From an uncultured bacterium (lineage in GTDB: Bacteria; Planctomycetota; Phycisphaerae; Phycisphaerales; SM1A02): 41,600 bases of DNA. Positions 36,753 to 41,600 of the stretch are shown here, piece after piece. Below the pieces are notes generated by a model. It was not told where the DNA came from. It searched no databases and was given only the letters and a program-made list of their open reading frames with translations. Both the position numbers and the translations under genes were made by a program. The DNA lies in the NCBI GenBank assembly GCA_903911205.1, contig CAIWCL010000181.1, positions 1 through 41,600 on the forward strand, read 5' to 3'. The stretch's first letter is position 1; each line of letters starts with the position of its first letter.

Positions 36753-37326
36753 AAGGCAGGCCGTAAGGGACGCACTTGAACCTCGACCACCCGCAAGAAG
36801 AGCCTTCGAAGCGTCGTCAAAATAACTTTCGTCAGGACGACGCGTGAACGACCCAAGCCACGCTTGCTTTCTGACAAACGACTCCTACCATCGCGCCCGC
36901 TGCGAAGGGAGTCGTAGCGCCTTTCAGACTTCAGCCGTGATTCCAACACGTCGGCTCTTCGAGTGCCTTCAGGGGTGTCTCGAAGATCAACGCGAGGACA
37001 CGAACTGACGCCGAGAAAGACGGCTGCAACAACCGACGTACGCACTCGGACAGACACGGAAGTTCTTCAGACACCTCAGTCGAGGCATTGGTGGAAACGA
37101 TGGTCGCGCCATGCGCGGTAGTTCGACGTGTCGTCCTTGGACGCACCAATCGATCTATCACATCGTGCGATGCAACGTCATCGATGAAAAACCTGCGACG
37201 AAAACTGGGGATGAGACCGCTTGGGAAGAAACGCTCTTCGACGCGAGGTCGCGTCGATATGGCGGACTGATCTGATTGCGTGCGAGAGATACGACGAGAT
37301 TTCGAACTCACACAAGGAGGCAGAGC
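36753..37326. other. Intergenic region before the RuvB-like gene, 574 bp
   Basis: No gene is supported. An 8-bp stem ACGACTCC...GGAGTCGT with a 22-nt loop lies at 36878-36915. The long minus-strand track ORF 36931-37914 overlaps the RuvB-like gene antisense and has no recognisable content. The promoter of the gene at 37327 should lie in the last 100-200 bp. AAGGAGG at 37314-37320 is its Shine-Dalgarno. Confidence 0.55.
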
Positions 37327-38853
37327 ATGGTTGACTGCGTGCATGGTGGAAATGATGGGGAAGAGTTGAAGGATGTGCGCGTGACCGAGGAAAATCCGTG
37401 TGGTCGGACAGTCGAGAGTCCTGCGGCACCAACCGAAGATTGTGTGCGTGAGAGCACCACGACCGTCGATCATGGAAAGGACGCCGTGAATCCGACGCAG
37501 ATGATCGTCACCAAAGTTGTTGAATGTCGAGAGGAGCCACTGGTGGCATGTGCAAGCACTGATGAGTTGCTGCACGACACGACACACGTTCAAAGTGATC
37601 GCGATTCCGACGCAACGTCGCAATCTCTCACCGCCGTTCAATCGACCGACGCATGTAGTACCAGCGGAGAGCCCGCTGCCAGTTCCCCGCAGACGAAGCA
37701 ACCCGATCAAGCGGTCAACGGAGAGTCCACGCTCCCAGAGGACCAATCGGAAACAACGCGCGATGTATCGCCTCCGAACGGTCGTCCAAAAAAGCGGCCA
37801 ATGCTCCATATAGCATCGGAATTGGAACGCGTCGACGGCGAGTTCAACATCTCCCGACCACGACGCACAACGACTCCACGCGGTGAGATCTTCAGCATCC
37901 CGACGCTCTTCCACTTCGCGAGCTCAGTCGGTGTCACACGTGTACTTGAGCGGCTTGTCGAAAACGCGCTCGCGAACAATCGGCCACTCGATCACATTCT
38001 GCTCCATGGTCCTCCAGGATCGGGAACAACCCTCGTCGCACGCGCGATTGTCCGCGACCTCGCACCGAAAAACTTCGTTGAACTCGATCTTCTCGACGGC
38101 GTCGACCAAGACACGCTCCGCCGCGCTCTTCGTGAAGTTCGCAACCAGGGTGTGCTGCTCATCCGCCACATCGAACTTCTAAGTGGGGCGAACGAGCAGT
38201 TTCTGATGTCCTGTATTGCGCGAAAGACTGTTCGTGGGACTGGGTCGTTCGCGCGCGAGACGCCTCCAAGCACGGAAGGTGTGGCCAAGCAGAAACGACC
38301 GATGGATGAGTACGTCGCAGACGCTGTTCGCCGACCACCTCTACGCATCGATGGCAACTTCACACTGATCGGAACAGCCCATCTCACACAGCAGATCGGC
38401 TACCAGTTACGCGGTCGTTTCGATCACATGATTCACCTGCGCAGCGATCCGGTCGGTATCCGTATCGCGATGCGCCACGCCCTCTCGCGCTTCGGACTCA
38501 CTCTTGATGAGAGCGCACATCGACCCATCGAGCGATTTGTCCGGACCATCGACGACATTGCGGAGCAGTTTGTTCAGGCGATCGTGATGCGAGCCCAACT
38601 CGAGGAGACGTGTCATCTCAATGACACGATCATTCAGACCGTCGTGACGGACGATATGCCCGGCCGCATTGCCGACGAGATCTACGCATGGGCGCTTGTT
38701 CGGCATCTCGCCGGACGGCGGGTGACCTCTGTGACCGACAATGAGGTCGAGCGACTCGAGAGCGAGACTGGCTGGGGCGAAATCGCTGTCCGCGCTGCGC
38801 TTGGTTTGGTTGTGCGAAACCAAGCGACGCGCGCAATTCCACCTGCGGCATAA
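37327..38853 (+). CDS. RuvB-like AAA protein with degenerate ATPase motifs
   Basis: A 508-aa protein. ATG 37327 is preceded by AAGGAGG at 6 nt. Residues 1-165 are Thr/Ser/Glu/Gln-rich and probably disordered. From about residue 190 the order of RuvB segments is clear: a helix before the nucleotide site (LDHILLHGPPGSGTT), ELDLLDGVDQDTLRRAL, GVLLIRHIELL, FTLIGTAHLTQ and YQLRGRFDH. RuvB normally has GPPGLGKTT, a DE pair in Walker B, and RDRFG. Here the Walker A lysine is Thr234 and the Walker B acids are Arg280-His281, while the arginine-finger-like GRF is kept. The family assignment by eye is probable; loss of ATPase activity is inferred. Confidence 0.8.
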   Translation: MVDCVHGGNDGEELKDVRVTEENPCGRTVESPAAPTEDCVRESTTTVDHGKDAVNPTQMIVTKVVECREEPLVACASTDELLHDTTHVQSDRDSDATSQSLTAVQSTDACSTSGEPAASSPQTKQPDQAVNGESTLPEDQSETTRDVSPPNGRPKKRPMLHIASELERVDGEFNISRPRRTTTPRGEIFSIPTLFHFASSVGVTRVLERLVENALANNRPLDHILLHGPPGSGTTLVARAIVRDLAPKNFVELDLLDGVDQDTLRRALREVRNQGVLLIRHIELLSGANEQFLMSCIARKTVRGTGSFARETPPSTEGVAKQKRPMDEYVADAVRRPPLRIDGNFTLIGTAHLTQQIGYQLRGRFDHMIHLRSDPVGIRIAMRHALSRFGLTLDESAHRPIERFVRTIDDIAEQFVQAIVMRAQLEETCHLNDTIIQTVVTDDMPGRIADEIYAWALVRHLAGRRVTSVTDNEVERLESETGWGEIAVRAALGLVVRNQATRAIPPAA

Positions 38854-39204
38854 CAGTTCAGAAAAGAGCGCTCGCCGTGGTCAGGAAAAGTCTGGAGACG
38901 TACAGGAGAAGGTCTGGAGAAGGTCTGGAGAACGGCAACAGTCACCGTCACGGAGACGACCCTGCAAAGCATGGCGAACGTCATCCATTCCGACGTCCGA
39001 GTTCGACACGTCGTTCGACATCTCGTTCGACATCTCGTTCAACATCTCGTTCGACATCTCGTTCGCGACCCAGTGCAACACCAAGATTGCCACTTCGTGT
39101 CAAACCGAAACATCGAACACCCATGACCGGTGAAGGTTGACGATACCAATCCAACGTCAAACCTCGCGATCCACGCGAGAGTAACTACCCACAGGCGCAA
39201 CCGC
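38854..39204. other. Intergenic region, 351 bp, repeat-rich
   Basis: No gene is supported. It holds two 11-bp AGAAGGTCTGG units (38907-38928) and the six-unit 12-bp repeat. Plus- and minus-strand track ORFs through the repeat read SFDI and NEMS periodic peptides, as expected for any open 12-bp repeat. Confidence 0.55.
38999..39070. repeat. 12-bp tandem repeat, six units
   Basis: GAGTTCGACACG, TCGTTCGACATC x2, TCGTTCAACATC, TCGTTCGACATC, TCGTTCGCGACC: a decaying array with near-perfect units in the centre. Confidence 0.9.
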
Positions 39205-39657
39205 TCAATCACGCATGTTCGCAAGAACCTCTGCACGAAGTGCACGTCGTGCAAACTCCCGTTCAAGGATACATCGCGAGACCCAGAGAGCCTCGCCCGG
39301 TGCAACTTCGCACCACGCGTCGACCAGTTGATCGCGCTCATCGTCGCTCAACGTTGCGAACAGTGCATCGGTCCACTTTCCCCACCCAAATCGCCGAGCG
39401 ACCGCACGTCGGACTTTCGCATCACGAACGCACTGATCCCGGGTGAGGGATCGCAAGCACTGACGCGCCTCACACTCGCTCGTGAAAACGGAGACGTCCA
39501 CACCAAAGGCATGGCTGTACAGCGCGACGAAGACCTCTGGAAGACCTCGCTTCCATCCGTCCTGCTCCCACTGAACCACTGATCGCCCGATCGCGTCTGC
39601 GTATCCGCGATAGATCTCCGTCGCCAGCTCCCGCTCTTCTCGTGTGAACGCCACCAT
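39205..39657 (-). CDS. Hypothetical protein, 150 aa
   Basis: Not recognised. ATG 39657 (GGGGGA upstream) is preferred over the track start 39735. The protein begins MVAFTREERELATEIYRGYADAIG, is mostly helical and charged, with two Cys-containing helices (SECEARQCLRSLTRDQCV). No signal peptide or membrane segment. A plus-strand ORF overlaps antisense, but its composition is less protein-like. Confidence 0.6.
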   Translation of the reverse strand: MVAFTREERELATEIYRGYADAIGRSVVQWEQDGWKRGLPEVFVALYSHAFGVDVSVFTSECEARQCLRSLTRDQCVRDAKVRRAVARRFGWGKWTDALFATLSDDERDQLVDAWCEVAPGEALWVSRCILEREFARRALRAEVLANMRD

Positions 39658-39828
39658 CTGTTCCCCCGTGTCAGCTTTGACGTTTTCGTATCTCACTCCC
39701 GAGATACGACGCGGTGTTTCACCCGTGGAAACCACCTCGCACGAAAGTACATGAGTTCACTGTGGCAAATTCAAACCATGGCAGTTTTTTCATCGCGAAA
39801 GATTCGCGCAAGATTCTTTGTGCGATTT

Positions 39829-40485
39829 TTAGTGTGGGTACTGGTCGCGCATCTTCCGCAACACTTCACGACGCATCTCTTTCGGTCCATCCACATAGAG
39901 CACGGGTGTCGAACCGAGCGGAACCGAAAGCGTCTTCACCACCAACACGAATTGTGACGTCGATCCAAAGAGTGAGTCGCGGCACTCGATGCGCTTGATG
40001 GCATTTCGCGGAATCAATCGACGCGAACCATTGCAGGCGATCTCGATACCTCGGGGATGAAATGTCCACACAATTGGATTGGTGCGAAGCAATCCGGCAC
40101 CACGGCCGCGACGACGCATGAGGCTCCACAGTAACGCCGCGACGACCGCCGCAAGCACTGCGATGAAAATCCAGTCGCCGACATCTGGCGGAGGATTGAC
40201 ATAGTTTGGAAGCAAGCGTCCATTCGATGTGGTGATGGTTGTCGAGTTGCCAATGCGCATCAAAACCCTCGTGCCATACACCAAGAGCATGAGAGTGGAG
40301 AGACACAACAGCGCGATCAACCCAATGTCACCACCAACTCGCGCAATTCCATGCACGACAAGAAGGCCAGAGAAGCCCTCGGCGCCGCACTCAGGGCATG
40401 GCGACTCAGACGTGATACCCGCACGGTCATAACCGCACACGGGGCAGTGGGGGTGTGATGGATCGCTGGCCGTCACGCATCGCAT
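39829..40485 (-). CDS. Zinc-ribbon, two-TM membrane protein
   Basis: A 218-aa protein. The start at ATG 40485 places the ribbon at the N-terminus (MRCVTASDPSHPHCPVCGYDRAG ... CPECGAEGF); the track start at 40821 adds upstream sequence antisense to the sigma-factor region. Two membrane helices follow (GLIALLCLSTLMLLVYGTRVLM, IFIAVLAAVVAALLWSLM), then a basic cytoplasmic domain of beta-strand type (FHPRGIEIACNGSRRLIPRNAIKRIECRDSL) that resembles a bacterial PH-like domain, by eye. The function is unknown. The ribbon sequence CPVCGYD is widespread in planctomycete membrane proteins. Confidence 0.78.
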   Translation of the reverse strand: MRCVTASDPSHPHCPVCGYDRAGITSESPCPECGAEGFSGLLVVHGIARVGGDIGLIALLCLSTLMLLVYGTRVLMRIGNSTTITTSNGRLLPNYVNPPPDVGDWIFIAVLAAVVAALLWSLMRRRGRGAGLLRTNPIVWTFHPRGIEIACNGSRRLIPRNAIKRIECRDSLFGSTSQFVLVVKTLSVPLGSTPVLYVDGPKEMRREVLRKMRDQYPH

Positions 40486-40594
40486 CGTAACGACGAGTGA
40501 CACCGCCTCACACTTCACGATTGTTGGTGATGCCCCTCGTTCCTCGGCAAACAACTCACACGCAGCGGATTTGGGTGCCGGCCCTCTGCTCGAT

Positions 40595-41299
40595 TCACGA
40601 CGACCCGAGGAGATCCTGCATGAATGCCAGTTCGCCATCGATCTCGTCGGGTCGAATGCCGTCACGTTCAAGAATCGAAACAAGTGTCGCACGCAGTCGA
40701 TCGACCACCTGTCGATGCACGCTTGATGCGCTCGTCGCGGCCACGCCCACAATCGGCGCGGCTTGCGCGTAACCCATGCCGTGCAGCGTGTGCAGACGGA
40801 AGAGTTCCCACCACGCGCCACGACCCTCGGCCTGCAACTCAGTGCGCACGCGCTCGTGCGCCTCGGTCACCGTGCGAACCGCCCACGCGCGTTCGAGCGC
40901 GAGCAGCGCATTCGTCTCGTGGTCGACCCGCTGCGCATGAGATTCGTCGAGTTCTCTCGGATCAATCGAGCCACCATGCTCCGCGCGACGTCGCGCTGCG
41001 AGGAGCGTGTTGCGTGCGTGCATCACGAGACCATTCGCAAGCCAACGACGCAGTGGCACACTACTTGACGTCCAACGCGCGAGATACGCGTCGTCCACGA
41101 AGCGTGCGGCGAAGAACGCGTTCACGAGTTCAGGGGGCTCGCCGAGAGCGCGAAGGTTCGCCGATGCGCGTGCGTACGCGCAGAGCGGTTCAAAGTAGCG
41201 CTCGAGCACATGCGCGCGTGCCTCTGCGGGTTCATGCGCGATGCGATCGATGAGCCACGTCGCATGGGTGGTTGGGAACGTTGAGGGCGACGTCGTCAT
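40595..41299 (-). CDS. ECF-like sigma factor
   Basis: A 234-aa protein. Region 2-like helices are near residues 30-85 (VLERYFEPLCAYARASANL, VNAFFAARFVDDAYLARW), and the C-terminal part ends in a helix-turn-helix (LHTLHGMGYAQAAPIVGVAATSASSVHRQVVDRLRATLV). This layout, with a weak region 2 and a longer linker, is common in planctomycete ECF groups. It lies 109 bp upstream of the zinc-ribbon gene on the same strand; no anti-sigma gene is beside it. Confidence 0.75.
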   Translation of the reverse strand: MTTSPSTFPTTHATWLIDRIAHEPAEARAHVLERYFEPLCAYARASANLRALGEPPELVNAFFAARFVDDAYLARWTSSSVPLRRWLANGLVMHARNTLLAARRRAEHGGSIDPRELDESHAQRVDHETNALLALERAWAVRTVTEAHERVRTELQAEGRGAWWELFRLHTLHGMGYAQAAPIVGVAATSASSVHRQVVDRLRATLVSILERDGIRPDEIDGELAFMQDLLGSS

Positions 41300-41356
41300 G
41301 AACGCACCAAGTGCAAAGGTTTGGCATCTCTCGTACTTGTAGATGCGAGTCGCTGC

Positions 41357-41600
41357 CTATTCACACGATCCCCACGAACTGAGCAGTGTGGCGAGATCTG
41401 CACCGTTCACTTCGCCGTCGTTGTTGGTGTCGGCATGTGGATACTTGCCGCCGTCGCTACCCCACACGGCGAGAATCGCAGCGAGGTCGACACCATTGAC
41501 GGTGCCTGATTCATCAATATCGCCGGGGCAGGGTGAGCATGACACGCTTTGCTCGCAGCAGTCGGGGATGTTGTTCGCGTTCACGTCGACGAGTTCGCCC
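41357..41600 (-). CDS. GC-type dockerin domain-anchored protein, 3' end only
   Basis: The reading frame is open to the right edge (GELVDVNANNIPDCCEQ), so only the C-terminus is present. Two Ca-binding dockerin-like repeats are visible: GDIDESGTVNGVDLAAILAVWG and ADTNNDGEVNGADLATLLSSWG, with Cys residues on both sides (CSPCPGD ... WGSCE). This CPGD...WG(S)C arrangement is the GC-type dockerin known from Phycisphaerae, attached to large exported proteins. The main body lies outside the window. Confidence 0.88.
   Translation of the reverse strand, partial: GELVDVNANNIPDCCEQSVSCSPCPGDIDESGTVNGVDLAAILAVWGSDGGKYPHADTNNDGEVNGADLATLLSSWGSCE

Noticed and set aside
36931-37914. 327-aa minus-strand ORF
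   Set aside because: It is antisense to the RuvB-like gene, has no recognisable domain and no clear ribosome site, while the plus-strand gene has AAGGAGG and family motifs.
37327-38853. Functional RuvB Holliday junction motor
   Set aside because: The Walker A lysine and the Walker B acids are both replaced, so a standard RuvB role is unlikely.
38741-39133. 130-aa plus-strand ORF with SFDI repeats
   Set aside because: Overlaps the 3' end of the RuvB-like gene in another frame, and its periodic part only reflects the 12-bp DNA repeat.
39780-39832. Hairpin followed by TTTTT as a terminator
   Set aside because: The stem is imperfect and the T run is on the plus strand, whereas both neighbouring genes are on the minus strand.

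Overview
This window looks like a chromosomal segment of a flagellated planctomycete, most likely class Phycisphaerae. The evidence is high but not extreme GC, a 1283-residue PVC-type propeller/HEAT/PA14/cytochrome c protein, a short protein ending in a VPGPG...RRRR PEP-CTERM-like tail, a truncated GC-type dockerin protein at the right edge, zinc-ribbon membrane proteins of a planctomycete style, and ECF sigma factors paired with small membrane proteins. The taxonomic call is inference from gene content. No rRNA, tRNA or CRISPR array was found.

Layout. Bases 1-2260: the 3' part of methionyl-tRNA synthetase, then a REP-associated tyrosine transposase (RAYT) bracketed by two direct 40-bp REP-like repeats. 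Bases 2333-4382: three overlapping plus-strand genes (a secretin-N-domain-like exported protein, an ECF sigma factor and a one-TM protein). They meet two minus-strand hypothetical genes tail to tail (4379-6465). Bases 7125-21819: a large exopolysaccharide locus. It has a polysaccharide pyruvyl transferase, cysS (a housekeeping gene lying at the end of the EPS transcription unit), a WcaF-like acetyltransferase, two glycosyltransferases, GDP-fucose synthesis genes (fcl and gmd, divergent), an uncharacterised 534-residue exported protein, a Wzy-like polymerase/ligase, a Wzx-like flippase and a UDP-sugar dehydrogenase. Together these suggest a Wzx/Wzy-assembled, probably fucose- and uronate-containing, acetylated and pyruvylated polymer.

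Bases 21942-26048: fliS, a very large fliD (1079 aa) and a 69-aa ORF. Bases 26195-27482: parB with parS sites inside the gene and clustered upstream, but no parA in the window. Bases 27483-29576: a TMTC-like multi-pass TPR protein. Bases 29894-36484: the PEP-CTERM protein, the PVC-type cytochrome protein, a zinc-ribbon membrane protein and a YceI-family protein, with two strong intrinsic terminators. Bases 36485-37326 are a repeat-rich intergenic island leading to a RuvB-like AAA protein whose Walker A lysine and Walker B acidic pair are replaced. The right end has a small hypothetical gene, another zinc-ribbon membrane protein, an ECF-like sigma factor and the 3' end of a dockerin protein.

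A recurring feature is short tandem repeats with a 12-bp unit, at five or more unrelated places, both in coding sequence (in frame) and between genes. The most unusual items are the degenerate RuvB-like ATPase, the parS cluster, the RAYT/REP unit and the 12-bp repeat class.
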